The position numbers and the translations under genes were made by a program. This document shows, one piece after another, positions 1 through 12,315 of a DNA stretch of 64,000 nt (positions are counted from its first letter, which is position 1; every line of letters starts with the position of its first letter). Origin of the DNA: Sabethes cyaneus (taxonomy: Eukaryota; Arthropoda; Insecta; Diptera; Culicidae); assembly GCF_943734655.1 (NCBI RefSeq), contig NC_071355.1, positions 91,545,449-91,609,448 of the forward strand. The letters run 5' to 3'. The notes beneath the pieces were generated by a model, which made no database searches, was not told the origin of the DNA, and saw only the letters and a list, made by a program, of their open reading frames with translations.

Positions 1-1200
1 TCGATGCACTGTTGAATGGTGAGCAAGGATGGAGCTGTCAACAGAAACAGGATTTACCAACTTTAGAAGAGATCAAAAAAGCAGTTAGAGAGCTGAACAA
101 CGGCAAAGCAGCTGAAAAGGACGGCATTCACACCGAACTTTTGAAAGTTGGGAGCGAACAACGGCATTATACAATTCATCAGGTTATACTAGAGGTATGG
201 ATTGACGTGGAACTACCTACGAACTGATAGGAAGGTATCAAATGCCTTATTTACAAAAAGAGATATCGACTCAAATGTAGCAATTATCGGGGTATTACTC
301 TCCTCAAATCTATATGCAAAATTTTCTTCCACATCCTGTTTCATGGACTGAGGCCGCTGCAGGAAATCTTCATTGGTGCACACCAGTGCGGTTTTCAAGT
401 AGGACGCTGCACGTCGGACCACATGTACACATTGCGACAAATCCTTGATAAATTCCGGAAGTTCAACTTCCAGATTCACTATTTGCTTATAGACATCAAG
501 ACGGCGTATGATCCAGTTAAACGAAATGAGTTGTTGCGGATTATGCTTGAACATGGTTTCCAACAAATCTGATAAGGCTGATACGTGCTACTCTCTTGAT
601 GGTTCTGAATAGCGGGCGAGACATCGAACTCGTATCGGTGTTAATCGTAGAACTGTGAAACAGGCGTACACGAATCTTAAGGGGAAAGCTGGGTGGATAG
701 GGCTTATCATAAACTGTGCCAAAGCGACAGCGTGTTAGCCTTTCGGGTGTTGGAATTGCGGTGGTGATAGATGGAGCTGCTTTTGAAGTGGTCGATGCAT
801 TTGTTTACCTTGGTACGGTAGTGACATGGGACAACGATGTGAGCCGTAAAGTAAAAAGGCGGGTAGCGACTGCTAATACGACCTTCTACGAATTGCGTAG
901 CCAGCTGAGGTCCCGTAGTCTATAACTCTGTACGAAGAGTTCGTACTCTATAAGATGCTCTCTAAGATGCTAATTCTCCCGGCGGTACTCTATGGCCACG
1001 TAGCGTGGCTGTTGAAAGAAAGCAACCGACGAGCTCTTGGTGTTTTTGAGCGTAAGATCCTGCGATCAATTCTTGGGGGTATATCGGAAGATGGAGTGTG
1101 GCGAAATTTGTCAGGTATACAAAGATACGGATAATGTCTGGCTGCCGTAAGCACCGAAATTTGGGTACAGATGAGAAAGGCAATTTTAAACGAACGGCTA
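1..1200 (+). mobile_element. RTE-type LINE fragment (family A), decayed
   Basis: This is a degenerate reverse-transcriptase (RT) copy cut by the left window edge. Positions 12-227 encode the RT entry region (LPTLEEIKKAVRELNNGKAA). The + strand from 230 to 570 still reads as RT (NYRGITL near 280, then a palm-like block ending KRNELLRIMLEHGF) but in shifted frames. After a deletion, 716-925 resumes with the C-terminal VYLGTVVTWDNDVSRKVKRR block, and 960-1080 holds RRALGVFERKILRSILGG. The order matches the copies at 11546-13545 and 50965-52699. Frameshifts, stops and the missing catalytic FADD segment make it dead. Assignment to the RTE/JAM group is from remembered family resemblance. Confidence 0.75.
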
Positions 1201-1563
1201 CGGCGGCTAAATGCTAGTTTGTACAATAATTATGTTATGCGGTTGCAAACTGACGGAAAAAAACGCCAAGCTATTTTGGAATTTCGTGAATTTTAGGCAC
1301 AAAAACTCTACTATTCCGTCGATTTTTTGCCTCTATGGCATTGAAGCAACATCTACATATATTTAATTCTTGTGAATTGTTTGCTAAGTTTTTTGCTTCG
1401 GTTTTCGCCAACAGAACTGCGTCTGAATTAGACGCTGAGGCAGCTACGAGTCGGTACCGCTTGATTTGATTGATTTGAGCACCTTTGAAATTACTACCGA
1501 AATGATTATGCAGATCGCAAAAAAACTGAAAGCTTCTTTTCGCGGGTCCGGATGGGATTCCTA

Positions 1564-2137
1564 TAGAATTCTGAATTGAGAGACTGGCCTTGGTAACTCA
1601 GTAGCTCGCGAGAACTTGTCATCTTTAAACCAGCGACTAAAGAATCTGACTAAAGAAGTGACAGGTAACTCATTTTCGGTTCGTCGAAACCAAGTGCGCA
1701 TGAATCTCGATGAAACCTTCTGAATCTTTTGCTCGAAAACTTGCGGAGTATCAGTCGATGAACGCGGCAGAAAATAATGACTGCAAGCAAACGGCAACAA
1801 ATATCATCGTATCATCACGAAATCGATCCGTGCTGCCTAACGAAAGCACCAGACAATCAAATTTGTATCATACAGTTCATAAAATTGCCTAAATGTTGAA
1901 CTCGAAAAAATATTGTTTGAACTTTTCCTAGCAACTTTGAACAGTATCACGCACAACAATCATCGTTGAGCAAATCAGGTTTAATGATGACAGGAGGCCG
2001 CGAGTGACTGAGCTCCAATGTCTTTTCTTTAGTCAGATTCTTTACAGCGACACACGTTTTACGTAATCAGTGAGTGTCGTTGGTTTAATGATGCGAGTTT
2101 TTGAGTGACATGGCTAGTCTCTCAATTCAGAACTTTA
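1564..2137. mobile_element. MITE with 8-bp target duplication (hAT-type)
   Basis: A 574-bp insertion splits the Jockey RT. Both sides carry GATTCCTA (1556-1563 and 2138-2145), an exact 8-bp duplication of the disrupted codons. Its ends are inverted: the left begins TAGAATTCTGAATTGAGAGA and the reverse complement of the right begins TAAAGTTCTGAATTGAGAGA. An 8-bp target with short terminal inverts fits the hAT superfamily. No transposase is encoded, so it is non-autonomous. Confidence 0.8.
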
Positions 2138-2305
2138 GATTCCTACTATTGTTTATACCTGCTGTGCAAACGTTTTGGCTGAACCTTTATGTCGTGTTTT
2201 TAACCGGTCGTTTGAGCAAAGCAAATTTCCGGTAATTTGGAACCGGTCCTCCAGGTTTCCGGTTTTCAAAAGCGGCGATCGACATAACATAAGGAATTAT
2301 CGTGG

Positions 2306-2880
2306 ACATTTGCTCACACTATGCGCCCAATGTTCCAATTATATGCCTTGTCGCAAAGAGCGATTCGGCAACACACTTTAACAGCTAATATGCACATAGC
2401 GTACGAGCGAAACCAAAGTGAGAGCGAACAACAGCACTCAGTGAAAATCGTCCAGTGAGTGATCATTTAAGCAGCACTTGGTGCTGCCGTTTGCTACACT
2501 TCGTGCGGAATTAACGCAAAAAAATTTGTTTTGTATATTTACATATTTTCTGCCCTTTTAAAAGAGAAAATACTATTATGGTTTATATTAAGTTAGTACG
2601 GATCAGGTGACGCAACAGTAAAAATGCTTTTTTCAATCACACCGCTTCTATTGCCCCTACACAGGGTGTACAATCCATCCGCGCAGAGAGCGGCTCTTGG
2701 TGTGGTAAAGCACGCAGCAAATTTATCACACTGCGTTTGGTGCGCCTAAAACTTGAAAAAGCATGTTTAGCAAAAGAGACGCAGAAGGGAATTCTTGGGT
2801 GAACACACACTGCATGGCGAGTTTTGTATTGTGTGAGAATTTGTATTTATCGGTCTGCGCTGCGGTGTATGCCACTCCTG
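2306..2880. mobile_element. Second insertion in the Jockey RT, ATCGTGG duplication
   Basis: A 575-bp block separates two neighbouring RT codons. ATCGTGG is present on both sides (2299-2305 and 2881-2887). The reverse complement of the right end starts CAGGAGTGGCATAC, which resembles a hAT terminus, but the left end does not mirror it well. It is an insertion with good support; the class is unsure. Confidence 0.55.
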
Positions 2881-3393
2881 ATCGTGGCATAACTAATCTC
2901 TCAGCGTCATGCAAGCTATTCGAAATAATGGTAAGCTCTGTTGTTCTCTCTCATACGAAAAGCTATATCTCTGTCGATCAACATGGGTTTATGCTATGAC
3001 GATCCGTTTGCACTAACCTTATGGATTTTACGTCCTCTTGTATCTCGCACATGGAGCAAAAAGCCCAAATCGATGTAGCGTACATACCAAATGTTTTACT
3101 AAAGAGGCGAACCAGCCACAGACTGAAAACCTTTCTAATATAGAATAAAATAAAAAATGTTTTACTAAAAGATCATTTTGTTTACAAGACAAATTTTGAT
3201 TTAAGTAACGGAATAGTTTCTCCGAAAGATAAGAAAAACTGAAAGCTCCCACGTTAGGTGTGCAACAATTGGAAAATTACCCTACTTGTTGTTGACAAAT
3301 TGTAGCAGCGTTTTACATCATTCAGATATCTCTCTTGAAATTGCGGTGAGAATTTACAAAATATATTTCGCTTTTCCGTAATTTGATTAAACC

Positions 3394-5882
3394 CCATCAA
3401 GCGCCTAACGGGGCGAAAGTTCGATTTACTGACGGGGTAAAAGTGCGATTCATGGACCGAGAATCTAACTCATTTTACTGACGGGACGACGACACCATGC
3501 AAGTCCTTGCGACTTACGAGGTACTGCGCGTGACGCTGTTCGTCTGTCAGCGTGTTAACCGCAATTCTAATCGCGAGTGTTCAGGGAAAGGCTCCGTTCC
3601 TATTCTTATTGGAATAGACTAACTGTCGGAGGTTTCTACAGTAGACGGAGGAAGAGCCACAATTTGTGTCTGAAAATAACTCAACCTGCCAAGTGTTGGT
3701 AGAGTTTGTAATACATCACATGCTTAATAAGGGGGGTGTGGAGTCTCTCTTTTGTCCAGCAGCTTGGATAAAAGATTGCGGTACACAACTTCTTAAGCAT
3801 TGCTTCATATGACCCTCCCTTACCTCCTTATCTTCCGCTCTTTCCTCTTCATGCTTGGTTTCAACCTGTTAAATTCTATCGACTTTTTGTTTCACTACTT
3901 TCTTCTACCGTTCCCTTCGCAAATTGTAAAATAAACCATCATAAAAACTTAATTATATACAGTTTTAGGTACTATATTGAAGATACTAGAAATGCAAGAT
4001 CTGCCGAAAACTGTATGCTCTAAAAATGCTGGCCGAAGGAAAGCAGTGTCTATATGCTGGTGAAACAAAAAAAAACGTTTGGTAAAGTTTCGATCTGGTG
4101 GAGTCTGCAGTACGCCAGCGGAAAATAGGAAAGGTGCAAATTAAGAATATTCCATACCAAAACACCAAATCGCAGATTGAAGATATTATGGTTTTGTCAG
4201 CTACCGCTGTGCTAATCCCATGGAATTAAACTTCGCACTTTTGCCCCGCGGTATTCGCACTTTTACCCCGCTGATGGGGCAAAAGTGCGATTCGGCACTT
4301 GATCAGAAAAATGAAGATGATTTATAGTTTAATGTGAAGATATTGAGTTATTGCATCACCTATAAAAAGGATTTCTGTCTGTCTGTCTGTCCCTATGTTC
4401 CTTTTAGAATCGAAAACTACTGAACCGATCGGCGTGAAAATTTGCATGGAGGGGTTTTTGGGGATACGGACGGTTCTCTCGATGGCAAAAGACTTCTTCC
4501 CCCACTAAGAGATGGCAAATGGATTTCTGTCTGCTCTATGTTCCTTATAGAATCGAAAATTATTGAATCGATCGCAGTGCAATTTGCATGTAGGGGTTTT
4601 TGGTGCCAGGGAAGGTTCTTATGATGGTTAGAGATCCCTCCCCCCACTAAGAGGGGGGGCTACCATACAAATCTATACCTATAAAAATGGATTTCTGTTT
4701 GTCTACCCGAATGTTACTTATAGAATCGAAAACTACTGAACCGATCGGCGTGAAAATTTGCATATAGGGGTTTTTGGGGCCAGGGAAGATTGTTATGATT
4801 CCTCCCATTAAGAGGGGGGGCTCCCATACAAATGAAACACAAATTTCTGTATAACTCAAGAATTAATCAAGCAAATGGAACAAAATTTTACATGTGGGTC
4901 TTTTTGGAGACAAGAATTTTTTCTATGATGAATTGAGACCCCTCTCCACTTTAGGAGGGGGGCTCCTATATAAAGGAAACACAAATTTCCTCATAACTCG
5001 AAAACTAATTAATCAAATGGAACCATATTTGGCATGTGGGTGTTTTTAAAGGCATGAATTTTTTCTATGATGAATTGAGACCCCTTACCTTTTTAGGAGG
5101 GGGGGCTCCCATACAAATGAAATACAAATTTCCTTATAATACGAGAACTAATCAAGCAAATGGTACCACATTTAGCATGTGGGTGTTTTGTATGCAATTT
5201 TTTTTCTATGGTGAATTGAGACCCCGCCCCCCTTTAGGAGGGGAATAATCGAATAATGACCCCTCTCCCTTTGAAGGGGAGGGGCTTCCATACACATGAA
5301 ATACAAATTTCCTCATAACTCGAGAACTAATCAAGCAAATGGAACAAAATTTGACTCTATCTAGGTTTATTTATTTTTCTAGGTCTACTGACCTCTATTA
5401 CTTTCCTTCAGTTGGGTCACCCCTGCGAAATGGTACTTTCTACGAAAAGATTTTCCGTACGCGGGATGTAGCGTAAGGATTTTCGCGAAATGGTATTTTG
5501 CGAAATTCTATATCCCGCGATATGGTTAACCAAGAATTGGTGTTCCGCAAAATGGTATTCGGTGAAATGGTTTGTAATGATGGCGAATATTTAAATGCTC
5601 TGCGTTATTTTATCAAGCTATGCAATGGGGGGAGTTGTTTTCTACTTTACTGTGAGGAAAATTTATATATTAAAACACCCATGAACACCCCAGAAACTTG
5701 CAAAACTCGAGATTGTGACAAAGGTCATCCGAGATCCATGCTTTATGTACAACACAGCTTAATTAGTGGCAATACGAAGTTTGTCGGGTCAGCTAGTAAA
5801 ATATATTTTATTGATATGCTTCTTAATATCTCGTGAAAATTCATGACAACTTGAAACATCGCACTTATGCCCCACCCTACTC
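3394..5882. repeat. Element built on an iterated GGGGCAAAAGTGCGA word, split by a Helitron
   Basis: Variants of one 15-bp word recur in both orientations: GGGGCGAAAGTTCGA at 3413, GGGGTAAAAGTGCGA near 3436, reversed copies near 4240 and 4257, a direct copy at 4274, and a reversed TCGCACTTATGCCCCACCC near 5864. The outer copies face each other as inverted repeats would. The 3.5-4.2 kb interior shows no coding sequence I recognise. The Helitron at 4356-5796 sits before the last copy, so it probably inserted into this element. Exact borders are not resolved. Confidence 0.5.
4356..5796 (+). mobile_element. Non-autonomous Helitron with minisatellite units
   Basis: The left end reads A|TCACCTATAAAAAGGATTTC followed by a GTCT run, and the right end reads CGGGTCAGCTAG|T. 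This gives the TC start, CTAG (CTRR) end and A/T flanks expected of Helitrons. A small imperfect stem (ACGAA-G-TTTGT) precedes the terminus. A second 5'-like end, TCTATACCTATAAAAATGG, lies inside at 4672, so this may be two copies joined or one with a duplicated start. From about 4800 to 5340 it holds units of roughly 140-175 bp, each with a CTCC.../GGGGGGGCTCC stretch and a CGAGAACTAATCAAGCAAAT core. No Rep/helicase is encoded. It shares both ends and core with the element at 19823-22933. Confidence 0.8.
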
Positions 5883-8800
5883 TAATTTTGTCACTTTGAG
5901 TTATCAATTTGTGATCTTAACCCCCAACACCGGTGATAATGGGGGGTTTATTATATTTAGAATAACCTTTCCATTAATTAAGTTTTCCATTAACCTTTGT
6001 GCGCTTCGCTAGTATGTATTTCCCACAGCCAGTGGAGTGGAAGCAATGCAAAATGCAATGCCATCGTTTATGCCAAATCGCAGCCACAATTGGTAGGGTT
6101 GCATCCGTCACTGTTGGCAATGATCAATCGTTTCGTTACAGACAAAGATGAATTATAAATAATTTCTTTTTGATTGATTTGTGGCGGTTGCAAATGTTAT
6201 ATATTTTATTTACGATTATTTATAACAATTGAATTCGACCGGTTACGCTGTCACATGTCACCCGTACTGCGGTGGATACTGTCACGGGAAGAAATTTATT
6301 ATACCCGACAGATTTCGACGAATGGATGCTGTTCTGCCTTTTTGAAGCGCACCGGAGTTTTATTTTAAAAAGCATCTGAAAGAGTTATTAACTTTTTCGA
6401 GCAGAGGTAACCGAGCTCAATCTACGTCGAAGTGGATATTACGAAATGCAAACATGAACGGTCTGAGCCTGGGCGCACTAAACGATTCCATTTTATGCTA
6501 AAATAAGGAGAGTATCGAGCATCAATAAAATTCAGTTGCCATATCGTGGCGAAATGTAGCCAATAAAAATCGAATGTTCCACATTTTTATGACACTTTTG
6601 AATGTGTTTGCGTTGGATTTAGATTCAGCCATACCATACAGGAAAACTGTAGAAAGCAATGGGGTGGCCGATTTCTTCGAAACTGCGGCGCAACGTTCTT
6701 TGGAGGAGCTTCACTTGGTGGTGTGGCGCAGTAAATGGCTTTTTCAAAAGTGTTTTATTGATTTGATTTTTTTTCCTGCGCGGATCGAGCATACTGGAGT
6801 GGACAAGCTGAGGTGCGATTATTGCTAACTGAAAACTAATATCGACGGTAATTGGTTTCTTTTCTTAGGTTAAATATATGTGCAAGTCAATTTGTTGTCG
6901 ATTTATTTTTTATGAAATGTTAGAGTACTGGTTTTGGTTGATTGCAAATGAACATCGTTTAGGTAGCTATGAAATTGCACATTAAAATTTGTATTGATAT
7001 CGGGATTGTCCTAAGCATAGTTGAAGTTTTTATTGAAGCTGATTATTTGACATTGACTTTTATTTAGAAATTTCAGTTATAATATACAATAATATTGATA
7101 GGCTATCCAATGGCAGCTCAATATTTGTCAAACAAGATGGTTTTATATGAAAATAGTACTATAATTTCAATTCAATTTAAACAATAGAGTAACTTTAAAC
7201 TTGGTGGTGTCAGTCGGACCCATTTAGACGGGAATAAAATAATTAATTTAACTGTTAACATGTTCCTGGAACTTATGAAAATGGTGTGGAAATGACAGCG
7301 ATAAAATGTCGTAAACAAAGAGAAGAAACGTAAGCGAAATATTCGACAACTTTATTGCTAACCCTCTTATAGTGCTGACAATGACAATTTAAATAGTTTT
7401 TTGGATGCCTATTTACAACATCTATGCAAGCCAAAAGCTAATAAACGGCAATGTGCAGTAAAAATGCCAAAAATGTTAATAAACGGTTGTTTTACTTGCT
7501 ATATTAATGCATATTGTTTACCTGGGGGCTCTTTCATCAAATAATAGAAATCAATTCGGATTTCCGAAATTCTAAAGAATAATTAATAGTAACAATGCAA
7601 GCAAAGAATATCTTCTAAATTTTTCGATAGGTAGAACGAAGTTCTTCCAGATTTTATTTGCAGACTTATTCTGTCATGGAAATTTTGCGAAAAATTTTCA
7701 TCATAGAATATGCATCTCAATTGCATTATCGAAACTAAATTTCTTTATCCGTCAATTGATCATTTTTTAATCTAATTTGTAACTTTTGAACCATTAAATC
7801 GGATCTTGATCGGAAAGCACCTACACCGAAATTACCACATATTACTCAGGCACGAAGCAACTGTTCCCATTGAAACCTAAACTTCACGTTGTGTTGCCAA
7901 TGTTCGGATACTATTGCAATCCAATTCAATTTCAACACAATAAGACATTTCAGGGGAGTCCACAACCCTTCTATGCTTCTATGTTTCTATGCTTCTAGGT
8001 TGTAGAGGTATCGGTTAGTAATCGAAGTGAACATGGTGGTTCAAATCAGCAGTCCATATATTTTAATCGATCCTCAAAGTGATTACTTCTAAAATCATGC
8101 ATTAAATTAGCAAGTCACCCCATATTTTAGGCCATATTGAAATAGGGGAAATTTGGATTGGTATGAAATTTGAATGCATTTTTATCTGATTTTTGATGTT
8201 ATTATCCGGAACGAATATGCATTGCTCGTAAATTTTTATATTCAAAATTCGCAAAATGGGCAAAGGTGCCGCGGAAATTTGCATTCCTTGCGGAACCAGA
8301 TTAGTCACGCAACACATGCTAGGAACAATTTCGTCGAAATAATAGCCATTGATTCGTACAGTTTCTAATTTTGGTAATATATTACAAAAATCGTAGTGGA
8401 TCGATGGAAAATGAAGACAGCTATTTGCATTAAAAATTAATTAATCAAACGATTCGTTAATTAAAATCTAAATCAGAGCTGTCAGAGCAGCTTGAGTCCA
8501 AGATGTTGTGATGAAAAAATACCTTCTCTACCTACCCATCGCAAAGTTCGCTTCATTCAAGTGGCATAAAAAATCTTATTAAAAAATTGAAACGTGAGCT
8601 TTCGACTGCACTTTGCTCACAATTTGTCAAGATGACGACAACGAAATGAAAATTAAAACAGTGTGCGAAGACGACGTGCAAAAAAAACTTACCGTCCACT
8701 TGTCCCTGCCGAGTGACAAAAAATCTCAAGAAAGAGAGAAAGCAATCATAGGTCCGAGAGAAAAAAAAATCTGTTTTTCAACACAAATGTTTTTTCGATG

Positions 8801-9734
8801 ATTTATTATTCAATAATGAACGGCATTCTCTAGATGCTCGCCAAGATGTCCACCGAATCTGTTCCGACATTTCAATTGCCATTTTTGCTCATTATTCAAA
8901 TCGCAATCTTACAAATTAAGCAACCCTCATCTGCGAAACGTGCGCTGTGCTTTTCACGATTTCTGTTTTCCACGCTATTATTACCGGGCATTCATTCCGA
9001 ACGAAGCGGGCGAAAAAAAATTTCCTCCCTATTACTGTTTTTTAGTTACGATTTCCACTGTCAATTGACAAAATTGATTTCTGCTGCAGAGCGGTTTTTT
9101 TTGCTCAGTTGCCTTCCGCGTTCGCTAGAAATGCTTTTCATTTTCCAATTGTCAATCTAATAAGGTGTAGCAGAGAAAACATAATCACAACTGTAGCCTT
9201 TTGCCAGCCATATTTCACCCGCGAGCAGTTTTGATGACTTTAGCATATCTATCTATCATTTATGTTCAATTTTAAAAATTAGGCGATTATAACTGATGTA
9301 ACTTAACATACCAGGGCCATAGCGTGCAGCTGGGTAGATTGGACCCCCGCCATGCATGGGCGCAGGCTCTTGAGGGGGACTCAAAAGCGCATAAACTTTA
9401 ACTAGATAAAATGTCTCTAAGTTTGGTCAACGAAGGCAAATACACTATATGCTATCGCTGTTTAAAATTTTTGTTGGAATAATAAACTGGGCTTTCACCA
9501 AGAACGTGATTTTTTATAGTATTTTGTCAACTCGCATCGGCTTTTCCTATGGACCCAATGAAACCTTGTCAGTTGAAGTCGGAAAAGTGAAAATAAAAAT
9601 CGCACATTTTTTTAAATATAATATCAAAATATTTTAGAAAATTTTTTTTTTCTTAAATTACTTAACCGTATTGTACATAGTGGTAGTACTACATATCATT
9701 TAGTACAGCATGCTTATAAATATTGTTGGCAGGG
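5883..9734. other. Intergenic sequence without recognisable genes
   Basis: AT-rich DNA in which short open frames (such as 8834-9160) show no family resemblance, codon structure or splice context that I trust. No tRNA or clear transposon ends were seen. A GC-richer patch near 9310-9390 is unexplained. Confidence 0.5.
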
Positions 9735-9890
9735 ATAATCCCATATCTCTATTATGTCTATTATGCCTATCGTCTATTATGTCCATCATCCATTATGCCT
9801 AACGTCCATTATGATTAGCGTCGGTCCGTATGCCTAACGTCCATTATACCTATCGTCCGTATGCCTAAAATTCGCATGCCCATCATATGT
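9735..9890. repeat. Degenerate ATTATGCCTAACGTCC minisatellite
   Basis: Imperfect tandem copies of a roughly 16-bp word (variants such as ATTATGCCTAACGTCC, ATTATGTCCATCATCC and GTATGCCTAACGTCC) follow one another across this stretch. It may be part of a transposon end, but no matching opposite end was found nearby. Confidence 0.7.
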
Positions 9891-11085
9891 ATGTTTTATG
9901 GGTTACACCCTTCTGAGCGTTCAGCTTGCAGGCGGCGTACGATTCAGTTAAACAAAATCAACTGTTCCTTACTAACACGCCACGATTCCTACTTTCAGAA
10001 CCATGTGGATACCTATTTCATAGTAAACGCGATTCCTTTACCAAATTATAGGCATCCCGAGGATAGTAACTTTGGATTCTCATTCAAGAGTCCTGGTTCT
10101 ATAAGCAAACCATTCTAATTTAATCTAATCTCATACTAGCTCAGCCAATTCTTGAAGGCATCCTGGAAAATCACAATTACTTGAATCAATCATTTTTCTT
10201 GGCAAAGGCCAGGCCAACTGCGTAGCATGTAGCACAGAGAGAAACTCAAGGAATCAAGAGGAATCAGAAATAATACCTAATTCCATTAAACTCTTTAAAA
10301 TCAGGGTGAACAAAGAAAGCGTGGACCTCCCGTACCAAACGTTTCCCATATAGATAATGATTTATTTACAGTTGTTGGGAGTATCTTTGCTAATAAATGT
10401 TAAGTGATAATCCGCATCCTCGGGGATGAACTAATGACATTTAGACTAGAAGCCAGGCCGCAATTGGCCAAGGATATAGCGCCTTATTTCGCTCGCTGAA
10501 AATAGATTAGTCTACCAAAAATATTAGTTTAAATAATGTAACACTTGAAAATAAAGTCGTGTGGTGCAATGGTTGGTGCAAGGTTAAGAACTGAAAACCA
10601 CACTACCCCGCACCAGGATTGGCATTCACTTTTCGGTACAATTTTGCTCTTTTGATTACTGCACCTCAGCCAAGCAAAATTTGATAAAGTGGTGTATGGG
10701 CCCGCACCTCCTAGCCTAGCTACTCAATAGTTTCTGGTTTCTAATGGAACAATTTCTAGTTTCAGTTTCTAGCTCAGGTCAAATCTCGCGAAAACACCTT
10801 CAAAATCAACTTATCCAACTTTTCAAAGAGACCGTCTTTCGAGGACGTCCACAAAGCTCACGTCCAATTGGGTGTACAGTTGGAGCAAATTAAATGACTT
10901 CAAAGTGTTCCATTTAAAAATTGTCCGCGATATAGTAGCAATTCACAATAAGAAACACGGGGTGGAGTTCAATAACATCAGGATAATGACTGAAGTTTTT
11001 TGAGCATCTTAGTAGAATACGAAACCTAAAACTAAATAAAAAGAAGTAAACTTATCCAATTTGGCTTGCTAGTTAGAGTCAGTAG
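9891..11085. other. Intergenic sequence, no gene recognised
   Basis: No supported coding sequence. A short stretch at about 10990-11040 (CTTAGTAGAATACGAAACCTAAAA) is repeated at about 35298-35325, showing that both belong to one dispersed repeat. The CGTGTGGTGCAATGGTTGG patch near 10558 is weakly tRNA-like but has no clear B box. Confidence 0.5.
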
Positions 11086-11166
11086 GATTGTTGCACTGGC
11101 CCCGCAATTTGCTTGTGCTCTAACAGCCGGCTGCGAAGTCTGTCGATAAAGAAGGGTAATGTCTAA
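11085..11166 (+). mobile_element. SINE-like fragment (family B tail)
   Basis: The segment GAGTCAGTAGG...CAGCCGGCTGCGAAGTCTGTCGATAAAGAAGGG is the reverse complement of part of the repeat at 33440-33700 and resembles 56775-56970. Only the tail half is present; the tRNA-like head is missing. Confidence 0.55.
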
Positions 11167-11200
11167 AGACGGTATAAACCCATGACTTTGCTTTGCTTTG

Positions 11201-11380
11201 CTTATCCAATTTAATTCTACTATGTACATTTTATTCACGACAGATACGTATTTCGTCTACAACTTGCAGGCTTCCACAGTGTATGTTTTCGAAAACAGAC
11301 ACTGAGGAAGCCTGCAAGTCGTAGGCGAAATACGTATCTGTCGTGAATAAAATATACATAGTAGAATTAAATTTGATAAG
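11201..11380. repeat. Near-perfect hairpin repeat (82-bp arms), MITE-like
   Basis: Positions 11201-11282 and 11299-11380 are inverted copies about 82 bp long, separated by 16 bp. Matching words include ATACGTATTTCG/CGAAATACGTAT and TTGCAGGCTTCC/GGAAGCCTGCAA, with only a few mismatches. Such structures form strong stem-loops and are typical of foldback MITEs. No coding content. Confidence 0.85.
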
Positions 11381-11414
11381 TTTTCTTGTTTTTATTTAAT
11401 TTTAGATCAGGATA

Positions 11415-11545
11415 ATGGTTAAACTAGTAATGGATGATGGAGAAGTGGAAGTCAAAGTTCACGGCCTTTTAGAGAGTATCGGTAATGACGAGATTATCGA
11501 TTTGCTACGGCAATATGGCGAAGTGATTAGCATCAAGCTGCTCAC
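11415..11545 (+). pseudogene. LINE ORF1 (gag-like) fragment
   Basis: The + strand from the ATG at 11415 encodes KLVMDDGEVEVKVHG followed by a DLLRQYGEVISIK block. This pattern (a short beta-rich start and a YGEV turn of an RRM-like fold) resembles the nucleic-acid-binding ORF1 proteins of insect LINEs. The resemblance ends where the opposite-strand LINE begins near 11546, so only about 40 residues remain. Assignment rests on family memory. Confidence 0.4.
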
Positions 11546-12315
11546 GTTGGATTTTTGTACCACGGAGCGTTCATCGGCCTCTGTCGTCGTTCTCTGCTAA
11601 ATATTGTTTTCGCTGGTCCCTCATCCGGCATCCTTGCTACGTGGCCAGCCCGTTGTAGCCTGCCGTATTTTAATCGCTTCACAATATCTGCATCTTTGTG
11701 TACTTGATATATTTCACGATTCATGCGCCTGCGCCACACTCTTTCGTGTAATATGCCGCCAAGAATTGATCTCAGGATCTTTCGCTCGAAAACGCCAAGA
11801 GCTCGTCGGTCGCCCTCTTTCAACGTCCACGCTTCGAAGCCATAGAGTACCACCGGGAGAATTAGCGTCTTAGAGCGCGAGTTTTGTACGGAGTTGTAGG
11901 CTACGGGACCGCAGCTGGCTACGTAATCCGCCTTTTAGTCACATCGTTGTCACATATCACTACCGTACCAAGGTAAACAAATTCGTCGACCACTTCAAAA
12001 GTATCTCCATCTATTACCATCGTAGTTTCAACACTCGAAGGGCTACCACGCTCTCTACCAGCCACCATATACTTTGTTTTGGTAGAATTTATGATAAGTC
12101 CTATCCTTGCAGCTTCTTCCTTAAGACGCGTGTACGCTTCTGCCACAGCTCTACGGTTAACACCGATGATATCGATGTCGCCCGCGAAGCCTAGGAGCAT
12201 TTGAGATTTCGTGATGATGGTACCGCTTCTCTGCACGCCTGCCCTTCGAATAACACCTTCCAATGCAATGTTGAACAGTATCAAGCTCTTATTGAAGTCA
12301 AATTGCATCATCCTT

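Larger units (their letters stand above)
1265..3110 (+). mobile_element. Jockey-clade LINE RT remnant with two insertions
   Basis: Three + strand segments form one Jockey-type RT when read across two interruptions. Segment 1 (about 1340-1563) encodes an LFAKFFASVF-like start and ends at a GPDGIP-type motif. Segment 2 (about 2138-2305) has LAEPLCRVFNRSFEQSKFP and GDRHNIRNYRG. Segment 3 (about 2881-3075) has LSASCKLFEIMVSS, HTKSYISVDQHGF and ISHMEQKAQIDV. Both interruptions are flanked by short duplications. The copy stops before the catalytic motif; a downstream portion of what looks like the same family lies at 12316-12606 on the other strand. Frameshifts and stops make it a pseudogene. Confidence 0.75.

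Noticed and set aside
213..566. 117-codon - strand frame
   Set aside because: It is the antisense shadow of the RT fragment on the + strand.
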